A DNA stretch of 64,000 bases from an uncultured Pseudomonas sp. (GCF_946885955.1 NZ_CAMPHI010000022.1:1-64000), one strand, 5' to 3'; numbered from the stretch's first letter, positions 1 through 8,515 are shown. The notes: a model not told the origin generated them from the letters alone. A program made the numbers and translations.

Positions 1-853
1 CGCTGTTTTCCAGCAGGGCTGGGGCGGCGGTGACGGTGATAACGGGGGCGTCGTTAGTTGCCGTTACTGTGCCGTTGATGGTTGCAGTACTGGTCGATAC
101 ACCATCGCTGATGGTGTATGCAAAGCTCACCGCCCCGTTGTAGTTGGCTGAGGGGGTGAATACCAGTTGGCCGTTGGTCAGGGTCACCGAGCCATTGCTG
201 ACATTGACTGAAATCCCTTCGGCAATCGGTTGTCCATCGACTGCGCTGATAGTCAGGCTATCGCCGTTCGGGTCGGTATCGTTGCTCAGCACGTCAATGC
301 TGATACTGCCGTCTTCATTCACCGTAAAGATGTCGGGGAGCGCAGTCGGTGGGGTATTGATCTGGGTGTTGGCGTTCGCATCTTCTTCAGTAGCGCCCAC
401 CTCCTGGTTGAGTCCTTCGCTGGCAAAGCCAAGACCCTGAGTCTCAAACCCAACCGTTGCTTCCAGTTGCTGCCCCGTCTCATCGAGCAATACGAAGCTG
501 TGCCCCCCGCCAGTCGTTCCACCTGCGCCCCCGGTTGCGCCAGGGCCCGCGGCAGGCGCCTCGAGATCGACCGTGGGGTCGAAGCCTGCCGCGAGGGCTT
601 GCTCAAGCGCGGCATCCGGCGCGCTTTGTGCGCTTTCGCTATCTGCCGAAGCCGCTTGCCAGGTGTTGTTTTCACCCAACTCGACCAGCTCGCCATTGCT
701 CAGCTGCAGGGCGACTTCGCCACCCTGTGCGGTCATGATCTGTTCCCCTGCGAGCAAATGGTCGCCTTCGAAAATCTGTCGCTTAAAACCGTCGAGAGAG
801 ACGGCGAATACCTGACCAACAAGCGATTTAACGATGGCGACGAAGTTGCTCAT
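1..853 (-). CDS. lapA: LapA-like giant adhesin, N-terminal part (runs off the left edge)
   Basis: The frame is open from an ATG at 853 to the window edge (284 codons), with GGAG seven bases upstream. The first ~90 residues match the retention module of LapA-type adhesins, which plugs the secretion pore so that the protein stays on the cell surface. Residues 100-103 read PAAG (bases 556-545), the di-alanine type of site cut by the periplasmic protease LapG. A Gly/Ala-rich linker follows. From about residue 183 comes a cadherin-like repeat of the tandem-95 type (VNEDGS, SNDTDPNGD, FTPSANYNG, YTISDG, NDAP), and a second repeat probably begins at the edge. Such proteins are usually thousands of residues long and end in RTX repeats and a type I secretion signal, all outside this window. 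The divergent lapEBC genes encode its exporter. lapD and lapG are not in the window. Confidence 0.88.
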   Translation of the reverse strand, partial: MSNFVAIVKSLVGQVFAVSLDGFKRQIFEGDHLLAGEQIMTAQGGEVALQLSNGELVELGENNTWQAASADSESAQSAPDAALEQALAAGFDPTVDLEAPAAGPGATGGAGGTTGGGHSFVLLDETGQQLEATVGFETQGLGFASEGLNQEVGATEEDANANTQINTPPTALPDIFTVNEDGSISIDVLSNDTDPNGDSLTISAVDGQPIAEGISVNVSNGSVTLTNGQLVFTPSANYNGAVSFAYTISDGVSTSTATINGTVTATNDAPVITVTAAPALLENS

Positions 854-1181
854 ACCTAAGCTCCAGGCGCAGGGCGCTCAATAGGAAACTTTAAAATAGC
901 ACCACGCTAAATATAAATTGCGTGATGGTTTATTGGCGTCAATAAATCGGCTTATTGCCGTTTGGAATTACTCTTATGCCAGGCTATTGACCATATAGTC
1001 GCAATCATAAACAATCTTCAAGAGTGATGTCACTTTGATATTTGTCGCGTTATTTTTGTGATGCGTTTCTCAATTATTGGGTGGTTTGCGCTAGTCTGCC
1101 GACGCGCGTTGCCGCAGGCAATTGGCGCCTTTTAAAGCGGCAGCAATTTCCCTTCTATATCTGTAAGGAATCCTTTCGATT
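854..1181. other. lapA/lapE divergent intergenic region
   Basis: These 328 bases without a gene are clearly more AT-rich than the flanking genes and must hold the promoters of both the adhesin gene and its secretion operon. The only recognisable site is the FleQ-like box at 938-951. I cannot place the -35/-10 elements with confidence. An open frame crosses 1042-1323, but it overlaps the lapE start and has no family resemblance. Confidence 0.6.
938..951. promoter_or_regulatory. Candidate FleQ box upstream of lapA
   Basis: The sequence GTCAATAAATCGGC matches the published FleQ consensus GTCAATAAATTGAC at 12 of 14 positions, including the first ten. It lies about 85 bases upstream of the lapA start codon. 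FleQ is the c-di-GMP-responsive regulator that controls lapA in P. putida and P. fluorescens. The sequence match is seen directly; FleQ control is inferred. Confidence 0.55.
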
Positions 1182-2531
1182 ATGCGTTTCCCAGCCTTAC
1201 TTTCCCTGGCTGCTTTTGCCGTTTCTCTATCTGCCCAAGGGCAGACTCTTAGCGACGCCATGCAAAGTGCTCTCGAGGTTCATCCCGAGGTTCGGGCAGG
1301 GATCAATGCACGGCTGTCGGTAGAAGAGCAGATGAACGCGGCCAAAGGCGGTTATCTGCCACAGGTCGACATACTTGCCGGATACGGTCGCGAAGGCACC
1401 GACAGTCCGGGCACCCGGGCAGTTGACGGACATGACTACCGGACCCTGACTCGCGGTGAATCGACTCTGCGGGTGCAGCAGATGCTGTTCGACGGCTTTG
1501 CCACCAGCAGTGAGGTGGGCCGCCAGCGCGCTACCGTCAATGCTCGTGCGTACGAGCTGATGGGCACCTCCGAGAGCACCGCCCTGACCGTCGCCCAGGT
1601 TTATCTGGAGGTGCTCAAACGCCAGGAAATGGTCCGACTGGCTCAGGACAATCTGCTCAATCACGAGCGCATCTACGACCAGATCAAATTGCGTAGCGAG
1701 CGTGGCGTGGGGCGTACGGCGGATCTCGACCAGGCGGAAGCGCGCCTGGCCCAGGCCCGCAACAACCTGATCACCGAGCGCACCAATCTGGCCGATGCCC
1801 AGGTCAACTATTTCAGTGCGGTGGGTCGTGACGCCGAAGACCTGAGCATGCCCAGCGGCCTGCCGGGCAAGCTGCCCGAGAGCATCGGGGCGGCGCGCGA
1901 AGAATTGCTGCTGAACAATCCCTACCTGAGCTCGGCCGAGGCCGATGTGCAGGCTACCGAGCAGCAGTACCAGGCGGCCAAGTCGACCTTCTACCCGCGT
2001 TTCGATGCGGAGCTGTCGCGCGGCATGGACAACAACATCGACGGCTCCGCCGGGCATAGCAACGAATGGCGAGCCATGGTGAACATGCGCTACAACCTGT
2101 TCGCTGGCGGTAGCAACAAGGCCGACCTGGAATCCAAGTCCTATCAGGTCAATCAGGCCATGGACGTTCGCAACAATGCCTTGCGGGTGCTTATCGAAGA
2201 GCTTGGCCTGGCCTGGAACGCATTGGAAAACGCGCGCCAGCAATTGCCGATCGCTCAGCAATACGTCGACCACAGCACTCGGGTACGCGAGTCCTACCAG
2301 AAACAGTTCAGTCTCGGTGACCGCACCCTGCTGGATTTGCTCGATAGCGAAAACGAGCTGTTCAGTGCCGCCCGCCGTCTTGAAGAGGTGCGCTTTACCG
2401 AACTGTTTACTCAGTACCGGATCAAGGCCACCATGGGCTCCCTGCTCAAGAGCCAGGGCGTAATCGCACCCATTGCGGCGGCGCCGCTGGACGAGGTAAG
2501 GGCCAAGGTAAGCTTGCCTGGCCTCAACTGA
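1182..2531 (+). CDS. lapE: TolC-family outer membrane channel of the Lap type I secretion system
   Basis: This 449-residue protein has a signal peptide (cleavage near residue 20, after SAQG) and the repeated coiled-coil outer membrane efflux domains of the TolC family. Visible family features are the TLSDAMQSALEVHPEV start, the long Gln/Ala-rich helices, and the LFDG and NLFAGGS strand motifs in the two structural repeats. It forms the outer membrane exit duct for the adhesin, working with LapB and LapC. The ATG at 1182 is preceded by AAGGA. Only 25 bases separate it from lapB. Divergence from lapA and linkage to lapBC support LapE over a drug-efflux TolC. Confidence 0.9.
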   Translation: MRFPALLSLAAFAVSLSAQGQTLSDAMQSALEVHPEVRAGINARLSVEEQMNAAKGGYLPQVDILAGYGREGTDSPGTRAVDGHDYRTLTRGESTLRVQQMLFDGFATSSEVGRQRATVNARAYELMGTSESTALTVAQVYLEVLKRQEMVRLAQDNLLNHERIYDQIKLRSERGVGRTADLDQAEARLAQARNNLITERTNLADAQVNYFSAVGRDAEDLSMPSGLPGKLPESIGAAREELLLNNPYLSSAEADVQATEQQYQAAKSTFYPRFDAELSRGMDNNIDGSAGHSNEWRAMVNMRYNLFAGGSNKADLESKSYQVNQAMDVRNNALRVLIEELGLAWNALENARQQLPIAQQYVDHSTRVRESYQKQFSLGDRTLLDLLDSENELFSAARRLEEVRFTELFTQYRIKATMGSLLKSQGVIAPIAAAPLDEVRAKVSLPGLN

Positions 2532-2556
2532 GCCAAGTCGAAGATGAGTAACCCCA

Positions 2557-4713
2557 GTGGCAGTAGATACTAGTCAGGCGCAGACCCGTAGCGACCCGCG
2601 CGATCGCTATGACGACCCATTGCTGGATAGCCTGCTGTCGCTGTGCAGCCTGCATCAGAAGTCCGTCAGTCGGGCGATGCTGACTGCTGGCTTGCCGCTG
2701 CCCGACCAGCGCCTGAGCGCCGAGCTGCTGCCCCGTGCGGCAGCCCGGGCCGGGTTGCAGGGGCGTTGGCTGCGGCGCGGTCTGAACAAGATTCCGGAAC
2801 TGGCGATGCCCGCCCTGTTGTTGTTGCGCGACGGACGTAGCGCTTTGCTGCTGGGCTGGGACGAGCAGGGCCTGGCGCGGGTCATGCCCAGCGAAAGCGA
2901 AGGCGGTGAGGTGCGCGTCAGCGCTGAAGTGCTGGCCAAGGACTACAACGGTCAGGTGTTTTTCGCCCAGCCTCTGCACAAGTTCGATTTCAATCGCGAG
3001 GAGCTGATACCGCGCGCCAGCTCCTGGTTTCGCGACACGCTCAAGCGCTCGCGCTGGCTGTATATCGACGCCATCGCCGCCAGCTTGCTGATCAACCTGA
3101 TTGGCCTGGCCACGCCGCTGTTCGTGATGAATGTCTACGACCGTGTTGTGCCCAACCAGGCCGAAGCCACGCTCTGGGTGCTGGCGGTCGGGATCGCCGG
3201 GGTGTTCTGCTTCGACCTGCTGCTGAAAACCCTGCGCGGACTCTGTCTGGATCTGGCAGGCAAGAAGACCGACCTGATCATTTCCGCGACGCTGTTCGAG
3301 CGCATCGTCGGCATGGCCATGAAGTTCCGTCCGGCGCGGGTCGGCAGCTTTGCGCAGAACATCCATGAATTTCAGAACCTGCGCGATTTCCTCGCTTCGT
3401 TGACCCTGGCCAGCGTTATCGATCTGCCGTTCACCTTGCTGATTCTGGCGGTGGTGGCGTTGATCGGCGGGCATCTGGTGTGGATTCCGGTTCTCGCGTT
3501 TCCGCTGGTGGCGTTGATCGGCTGGGTGCTGCAGCGTCCGCTGGCCGAGACGATGCAGCGCACCATGGCCTTGGCGGCGGAGCGCCAATCCAGTCTGATC
3601 GAGAGCCTGGCCGGATTGGATGCGGTGAAGGTGAATAACGCCGAGAGCGAGCGCCAATATATCTGGGAACAGACCATCGGCACCCTCAGCCGCCTGGAGT
3701 TGCGCGCGCGCATGCTGTCGAGCCTGGCGATGAACTCGACCATGCTCGTGCAGCAATTGGCCGGTGTGGTGGTGGTCGTGCTCGGCGTCTATCAGATCAT
3801 CGCCGGCAACCTGAGCATGGGCGGGCTGATCGCCTGCTACATGCTCAGCGGTCGCGCGCTTGGGCCGTTGACGCAGATTTCCGGCCTATTGACCCGCTAT
3901 CAACAGGCCAAGGTGACCCTCGACTCGGTCAATCACATGATGGAGCTGCCGCAGGAACGCCATGCAGACGAGCGTCCGCTCAAGCGCCAAACCCTGCAAG
4001 GCGCGGTGGAGTTTCGTCAGGTGGATTTCCACTACCCCGACCAGCAGCAGGCGGCTTTGCAGAAAATCAATCTGGTGATCCGGCCCGGCGAGAAGATCGG
4101 CATCATCGGCCGCAGCGGCTCCGGCAAAAGTTCCCTGGCCAAGCTGATCGTCGGCCTTTACCAGGCGGATGCCGGTAGCCTGCTGGTCGACGGCATCGAC
4201 GTGCGCCAGCTCGACGTAAGCGACCTGCGCTACAGCATCGGCTATGTGCCCCAGGACATTCAGCTGTTCTCCGGTACCCTGCGCGACAACCTGGTTTCCG
4301 GGGCGCGCTGCGTGGAGGATGAACTGGTGCTGCAGGCCGCGGAATTGGCCGGCGTGCATGAATTCGCCCGTTTACATCCCAAAGGTTACGAGTTGCAGGT
4401 CGGCGAGCGCGGGCAGAACCTGTCCGGCGGCCAGCGGCAGAACGTGGCCCTGGCTCGCGCGTTGTTGCTCGATCCGCCGATTCTGCTGCTCGACGAGCCG
4501 ACCAGTTCCATGGACAACACCGGCGAGGAACGGCTCAAGCAGCGCTTGTCCGCCGTGATCGGCAGCAAGACGCTGTTGCTGGTGACCCACCGTGCCTCGA
4601 TGCTCAGCCTGGTCGACCGTCTGATCATCATCGACCGCGGCCAGATCATCGCCGACGGACCAAAGGGCAGCGTGATGGAAGCGCTGAAGAAGGGGCAGAT
4701 CAGTGTCGGTTAA
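2557..4713 (+). CDS. lapB: Type I secretion ABC transporter (permease-ATPase), LapB
   Basis: This 718-residue inner membrane ABC exporter powers adhesin secretion. An N-terminal C39-peptidase-like domain (about residues 20-140) lacks the catalytic Cys region, as is usual for transporters of RTX adhesins. The transmembrane domain spans roughly 160-440. The ATPase domain has Walker A GRSGSGKS (518-525), signature LSGGQ (622-626), Walker B with D646/E647, and the switch His678. The sequence closely resembles Pseudomonas LapB along its length. The start is a GTG at 2557 with a weak ribosome site; a nearby ATG at 2545 is out of frame. The 3' end overlaps lapC by 11 bases, which suggests translational coupling. 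Confidence 0.92.
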   Translation: MAVDTSQAQTRSDPRDRYDDPLLDSLLSLCSLHQKSVSRAMLTAGLPLPDQRLSAELLPRAAARAGLQGRWLRRGLNKIPELAMPALLLLRDGRSALLLGWDEQGLARVMPSESEGGEVRVSAEVLAKDYNGQVFFAQPLHKFDFNREELIPRASSWFRDTLKRSRWLYIDAIAASLLINLIGLATPLFVMNVYDRVVPNQAEATLWVLAVGIAGVFCFDLLLKTLRGLCLDLAGKKTDLIISATLFERIVGMAMKFRPARVGSFAQNIHEFQNLRDFLASLTLASVIDLPFTLLILAVVALIGGHLVWIPVLAFPLVALIGWVLQRPLAETMQRTMALAAERQSSLIESLAGLDAVKVNNAESERQYIWEQTIGTLSRLELRARMLSSLAMNSTMLVQQLAGVVVVVLGVYQIIAGNLSMGGLIACYMLSGRALGPLTQISGLLTRYQQAKVTLDSVNHMMELPQERHADERPLKRQTLQGAVEFRQVDFHYPDQQQAALQKINLVIRPGEKIGIIGRSGSGKSSLAKLIVGLYQADAGSLLVDGIDVRQLDVSDLRYSIGYVPQDIQLFSGTLRDNLVSGARCVEDELVLQAAELAGVHEFARLHPKGYELQVGERGQNLSGGQRQNVALARALLLDPPILLLDEPTSSMDNTGEERLKQRLSAVIGSKTLLLVTHRASMLSLVDRLIIIDRGQIIADGPKGSVMEALKKGQISVG

Positions 4714-6076
4714 ACGATCGGAGAAAGGCTTGCGCCGAGCTGTCGCGGGTTATTTCGGGCGCCGCGAGGAGATGGGCGATGAACCCTTGCCGGAGGTCAG
4801 CAAGGCCTTGATCGAAGACGCGCCTAGGGTGGTGCGTCTGACTATCTGGGGGCTGATCGCTTTCGTCGCGTTTTGCCTGCTGTGGGCCAACTTCGCGGTG
4901 GTCGATGAAGTGACCCGCGGCGACGGCAAGGCCATCCCGTCTTCGCGCCTGCAGAAGATTCAGAACCTGGAGGGCGGTATCGTCGCCGAATTGTTCGTGC
5001 GCGAAGGCCAGGTGGTGGACGTCGGCGATGCCTTGTTGCGTCTCGACGATACGCGCTTCGCTTCCAATGTCGGTGAAACCGAGGCCGACCGCCTGGCCTT
5101 GCTGCTGCGGGTCGAACGGCTCAGCGCCGAAGTGCAGGGGCGCGATCTGGTGATCGCCGACGAGGTGCGCGAGAAGGTGCCGCGTCAGGCGGATAACGAA
5201 ATCGAACTGTTCAATAGTCGCAAGCAACAACTGCTCAGTGAAGTCGCAGGGCTGGAGGAACAGTTGATCCAGCGGCAACAGGAGCTGCGCGAGTTCGTCT
5301 CCAAGCAGACGCAGTTTCGCAACAGTCTCAACCTGCTGCGCCAGGAAATTCAGATGTCCGAGCCGCTGGTGGCCGAAGGTGCGATTTCCGCCGTCGAGGT
5401 GCTGCGCCTCAAACGTGGCGAGGTGGAGGCGCGCGGTCAGCTGGAGGCGACCACTCTGGCGATTCCCCGCGCCGAATCGGCGATCAAGGAAGTCGAGCGC
5501 AAAATCGACGAAACCCGCGAGCGCTTTCGCAGCGAAGCGCTGGGCCAGTTGAACGAGGCGCGCACCGATCTGAGCAAGATCCAATCGACCGGCAAGGCGC
5601 TCGAAGACCGGGTCAACCGCACCCTGGTCACCTCGCCGGTACGCGGCATCGTCAAGCAGTTGCTGGTCAATACCATCGGCGGTGTGATCCAGCCCGGTAG
5701 CGACCTGGTGGAGATCGTGCCGTTGGGCGAGAATCTGCTGGTCGAGGCGCGCATCCGGCCGCAGGACATCGCCTTCCTGCACCCCGGCCAGGAAGCAGTG
5801 GTCAAGTTCACCGCCTATGACTACACCATCTACGGCGGCCTCAAGGCCGAATTGGAGCAGATCGGTGCCGACACCGTAACCGACGATGAAGGCAACAGCT
5901 TCTACGAGATCAAGCTGCGCACCAACAAGAACCACCTGGGTTCCGAGGAACACCCGCTGCTGATCATCCCCGGCATGGTCGCCTCGGTGGATATCATCAC
6001 CGGCAAGAAAAGCATCCTCAGCTACCTGCTCAAACCAATCATCCGCGCCCGGGCCGAGGCCCTGCGCGAGCGTTGA
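4703..6076 (+). CDS. lapC: HlyD-family membrane fusion protein of type I secretion, LapC
   Basis: This 457-residue periplasmic adaptor links LapB to LapE. It has a short cytoplasmic N-terminus, one membrane helix (about residues 44-66), a split lipoyl/biotinyl-type domain (NLEGGIVAELFVREGQVVDVGD ahead of a long coiled coil at about 110-300, then VTSPVRGIVKQL after it), and a C-terminal beta-barrel ending in IIPGMVASVDIITG, a hallmark of the HlyD/LapC family. The start is a GTG inside the end of lapB. The last ~35 coding bases occur again 225 bases downstream among REP-like repeats (see 6254-6288). Confidence 0.92.
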   Translation: MSVKRSEKGLRRAVAGYFGRREEMGDEPLPEVSKALIEDAPRVVRLTIWGLIAFVAFCLLWANFAVVDEVTRGDGKAIPSSRLQKIQNLEGGIVAELFVREGQVVDVGDALLRLDDTRFASNVGETEADRLALLLRVERLSAEVQGRDLVIADEVREKVPRQADNEIELFNSRKQQLLSEVAGLEEQLIQRQQELREFVSKQTQFRNSLNLLRQEIQMSEPLVAEGAISAVEVLRLKRGEVEARGQLEATTLAIPRAESAIKEVERKIDETRERFRSEALGQLNEARTDLSKIQSTGKALEDRVNRTLVTSPVRGIVKQLLVNTIGGVIQPGSDLVEIVPLGENLLVEARIRPQDIAFLHPGQEAVVKFTAYDYTIYGGLKAELEQIGADTVTDDEGNSFYEIKLRTNKNHLGSEEHPLLIIPGMVASVDIITGKKSILSYLLKPIIRARAEALRER

Positions 6077-6097
6077 ATGGTTAGGAAGTGCGTTTTT

Positions 6098-6173
6098 GTA
6101 GGGTGGACATAGCGACGCTTCGTCCACCGCCGGCGCGCAGATGGCGGACAAGCCTTCGGCATGTCCGCCCTAC
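6098..6173. repeat. Palindromic repeat, GTAGGGTGG type
   Basis: The outer arms GTAGGGTGGAC and GTCCGCCCTAC form an imperfect inverted repeat. Inside are two hairpins (GTGGAC...GTCCAC and GGCGGACA...TGTCCGCC). The same arm sequence appears at 42713-42789. This is probably an extragenic REP-like element and may also act as the downstream boundary of the lapEBC transcript. Confidence 0.7.
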
Positions 6174-6184
6174 GAGACGGTACT

Positions 6185-6251
6185 GTAGCCCGGATGCAAT
6201 CCGGGAGCGATGGCGGGTGCTGCACCTTCCCCCGGATTTCATCCGGGCTAC
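6185..6251. repeat. REP-like doublet, GTAGCCCGG type, copy 1
   Basis: GTAGCCCGGATGCAATCCGGG and its near mirror CCCGGATTTCATCCGGGCTAC face each other across a short GC-rich spacer. This is the layout of a paired REP element as common in Pseudomonas. A second doublet lies at 6319-6385 and a single unit at 16108-16129. Confidence 0.8.
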
Positions 6252-6253
6252 AA

Positions 6254-6288
6254 CTCAAACCAATCATCCGCGCCCCGCGCCGAGGCCC
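6254..6288 (+). repeat. Duplicated fragment of the lapC 3' end
   Basis: About 35 bases here (starting CTCAAACCAATCATCCGC and ending GCCGAGGCCCT) repeat the last codons of lapC at 6029-6063 with one substitution-scale difference and one indel. The fragment sits exactly between two REP doublets. Its right edge joins the sequence ACGAGACGGT, which also follows the first palindrome at 6173, through the shared bases CCCT. It looks like a small rearrangement driven by the repeats. It is non-coding here. Confidence 0.8.
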
Positions 6289-6318
6289 TACGAGACGGTT
6301 TCGTGGCCCGGTAGTTCC

Positions 6319-6385
6319 GTAGCCCGGATGCAATCCGGGAGCGGTATCAGGCGCGGTATCTATCCCCGGATTTCATCCGGGCTAC
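6319..6385. repeat. REP-like doublet, GTAGCCCGG type, copy 2
   Basis: This copy has the same two inverted arms as 6185-6251, with a different internal spacer. It ends 13 bases before the mmsB stop codon, so it lies in the gap between the rightward lapEBC genes and the leftward valine operon, where it may help terminate both transcripts. Confidence 0.8.
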
Positions 6386-6398
6386 AAGAGCCGCGCGG

Positions 6399-7283
6399 TT
6401 ACTCGACGAACAGTTGCTGCACCACCGAGAAGTCCTGCTTGCCCTTGCCCTGTTTAAGCAACAGGCGATATAGCTGCAGGGCGAGGGCGCCCATTGGTGT
6501 GCTGCTGCCGCTGTGTTGCGCGGCCTCCTGGGCCAGGCCAAGGTCCTTGGTCATCAGCTCGGCCATAAAGCCGCCGCTGTAGCCCTTGGATGCGGGGGCG
6601 TTCTCCATTACGCCGGGCCAGGGGTTGTACTTCTCCAGCGTCCAGTTGCCGCCTGAGCTCTGGCGCATGATCTCGGCCAGTACCGCTGGCTCCAGCCCAT
6701 TGGCCACGCCCATGGCCATGGCTTCGGCGGTGGCGATCATCTGTACCGCGAGCACCTGGTTGTTGCACACCTTGGCCACCTGGCCGGCGCCGTCGGGACC
6801 GGCGTGGAAGATATTTTTGCCCATGGCCTCGAAGATCAGGCGGGCTTTTTCCAATGTTGCCGCCGCGCCGCCGATCATAAAGGTCAGGGTGCCGGCCGCC
6901 GCGCCGGCGGTGCCGCCGGAAACCGGCGCATCGAGCAGTTCGATACCGCGCGCGGCCGCCGCCTGGTGCACCTTGCGTGCGGATTCCGGGGCGATGGTCG
7001 AGCATTCCAATACCAGGGTGCCGGGCTTGAGCGCCGCCAGCAGGCCGTTCTCGCCGAGATACAGGCCTTCGACATGACGACTGGCGGGGAGCATGCTCAC
7101 CACCACGTCGGCACCCTGTACGGCATCCAGCGCGCTGCTGGCGGCCTGGGCGCCTTCCCGGGTCAGCTCATCGATAGCGCTCTGCACCAGGTCGAAAACA
7201 CGCAGGCTGAATTGCGCTTTGAGCAGGTTGCGGGCCATGGGCAAGCCCATATGGCCGAGGCCGATAAAGGCGATTTGAGTCAT
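6399..7283 (-). CDS. mmsB: 3-hydroxyisobutyrate dehydrogenase
   Basis: This 294-residue NAD-dependent enzyme oxidises 3-hydroxyisobutyrate to methylmalonate semialdehyde in valine breakdown. It shows the Rossmann motif IGLGHMG (residues 7-13), the substrate-binding DAPVSGGTAGA (119-129) and the catalytic Lys171 in the GAGQVAKVCNN segment, all standard for the beta-hydroxyacid dehydrogenase family. The ATG at 7283 has GGAGGG eight bases upstream; an upstream in-frame extension would run into a GTAGGGTGCGC repeat and is rejected. It is the last gene of the leftward operon that begins at mmsA. Confidence 0.93.
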   Translation of the reverse strand: MTQIAFIGLGHMGLPMARNLLKAQFSLRVFDLVQSAIDELTREGAQAASSALDAVQGADVVVSMLPASRHVEGLYLGENGLLAALKPGTLVLECSTIAPESARKVHQAAAARGIELLDAPVSGGTAGAAAGTLTFMIGGAAATLEKARLIFEAMGKNIFHAGPDGAGQVAKVCNNQVLAVQMIATAEAMAMGVANGLEPAVLAEIMRQSSGGNWTLEKYNPWPGVMENAPASKGYSGGFMAELMTKDLGLAQEAAQHSGSSTPMGALALQLYRLLLKQGKGKQDFSVVQQLFVE

Positions 7284-7298
7284 GGTTGTTGCCCTCCT

Positions 7299-7345
7299 CG
7301 TAGGGTGCGCCTTGCGCACCAGAATTCCATTGTTTGGTGCGCACG
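7299..7345. repeat. GTAGGGTGCGC-type repeat
   Basis: GTAGGGTGCGCCTTGCGCACC is followed by a second GGTGCGCA arm about 35 bases on. The element sits between mmsB and the upstream hydrolase gene. Related copies lie at 8485-8505, 9364-9416 and 60115-60194. Confidence 0.65.
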
Positions 7346-7367
7346 GCCTGGGCGGCCCCGCGACAGC

Positions 7368-8471
7368 CTACAGATCCGCCAGCGGATGTTCGCTTTCCCA
7401 TATGGCGGTGAAGTGCGCTTCGATGACCTCCGGCGGAATCGCCGCCACATCCGGCCAGTGCCAGTGCGGCTGCTGATCCTTGTCGATCAGCCGCGCGCGC
7501 ACGCCTTCGGGCAGTTCCGGGTAACGGCAGCAGTTCAGGCTGATGGCGTATTCCATCTGGAACACCTGGGCCAGGGATAGCTGCTTGGCACGTTCGATCT
7601 GTTCCCAGACCAGGTGCGCACTCAACGGGCAGCCGCCGCCGAGGGTCTTGGCCGCGCGGGCCATCAGCAGGTCGCTGTCGTTATGCAGCGCCGTAAGCGC
7701 ACGCCAGGCGTGAGGCAGGTCGGCCTGGTCGAGCAGTTCATCGATGCGCGCGCGGCGGGGCAGCCATTGCGCTTCTGGCATGTCGGCGCGGGCTTCGTGC
7801 TCCAGGGCCTTGAGCAGACTGTGCAGTTGCAACTGCGGCTGCACCGACCAGTTCAGCTGGATCAGGCCTTCGAGCAGGTCGTCTTGTTGTTCGTCGCGTA
7901 GAAAGCGGTCGGCCAGGTCGAGATCCAGTGCATCACGGGCATTGATGCTGCTGGCGGTCAGGCCGAGAAACAACCCGAGCTTGCCCGGCAGGCGTGCGAG
8001 GAACCAACTGCCGCCGACATCCGGATACAGGCCGATATTGATCTCCGGCATGCCCAGACGGCTGCTCGGGGTGACGATACGCACGCTTGCGCCCTGCATC
8101 AGGCCCATGCCGCCGCCGAGCACGTGGCCATGGGCCCAGCAGATCAGCGGTTTCGGGTAGGTATGGATGCGGTGGTCTAGGCGGTATTCGTCGGCGAAGA
8201 AGCGCCGCGCCAGAGGCGGTACTTCGCCCGGGTGTTCGCGGCATTGCTGGGCCAGTTGCACCACATCGCCGCCAGCGCAGAAGGCTTTGGGGCCGTTGCC
8301 ACGCAGCAGCACGCAGGCGATCGAGGGATCCTCTGCCCAGGCTTTGAGTTTGGCGTCCAGCGCCTCGATCATCGGCAGCGACAGGGCGTTCAGGCTTTTC
8401 TCGGCATCCAGGCTGGCGACGCCGATGCGCAGGCCGTGCAGGCTATGGTGTTCTTCGAACAGTACGTTCAT
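7368..8471 (-). CDS. 3-hydroxyisobutyryl-CoA hydrolase (enoyl-CoA hydratase/isomerase family)
   Basis: This 367-residue crotonase-fold protein has the length and C-terminal domain of 3-hydroxyisobutyryl-CoA hydrolases. Diagnostic segments are the oxyanion-hole motifs KAFCAGGDV and HGHVLGGGMGLM, and GMPEINIGLYPDVGGSW carrying the catalytic Glu/Asp. It releases free 3-hydroxyisobutyrate, the substrate of MmsB, from its CoA ester. The ATG at 8471 follows AGGA. Operon position between the hydratase and mmsB fits the pathway. Its position corresponds to PA0744, from memory. Confidence 0.88.
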   Translation of the reverse strand: MNVLFEEHHSLHGLRIGVASLDAEKSLNALSLPMIEALDAKLKAWAEDPSIACVLLRGNGPKAFCAGGDVVQLAQQCREHPGEVPPLARRFFADEYRLDHRIHTYPKPLICWAHGHVLGGGMGLMQGASVRIVTPSSRLGMPEINIGLYPDVGGSWFLARLPGKLGLFLGLTASSINARDALDLDLADRFLRDEQQDDLLEGLIQLNWSVQPQLQLHSLLKALEHEARADMPEAQWLPRRARIDELLDQADLPHAWRALTALHNDSDLLMARAAKTLGGGCPLSAHLVWEQIERAKQLSLAQVFQMEYAISLNCCRYPELPEGVRARLIDKDQQPHWHWPDVAAIPPEVIEAHFTAIWESEHPLADL

Positions 8472-8484
8472 GGTGCGGGTTCCT

Positions 8485-8505
8485 GGTGCGCACGGCGCAC
8501 CCTAG
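8485..8505. repeat. Short GTAGGGTGCGC-type repeat unit
   Basis: A compact palindrome (GGTGCGCACGGCGCACC plus CTAG) in the 44-base gap between the hydrolase and hydratase genes. It appears to be a minimal copy of the repeat at 9364-9416. Confidence 0.55.
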
Positions 8506-8515
8506 GGGAGTCGGG

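Noticed and set aside
2524..3756. Long open frame (about 410 codons) on the strand opposite lapB
   Set aside because: It mirrors the codon-position GC bias of lapB, has a composition rich in Gln, His and Arg typical of antisense frames in high-GC genomes, and shows no family motif.
4700..6151. Antisense frame of about 480 codons opposite lapC
   Set aside because: It covers the whole of a convincing HlyD-family gene and has no ribosome site or recognisable domain.
6088..6582. Frame through the repeat region between lapC and mmsB
   Set aside because: It translates palindromic repeats and the antisense of mmsB. It is not a gene.
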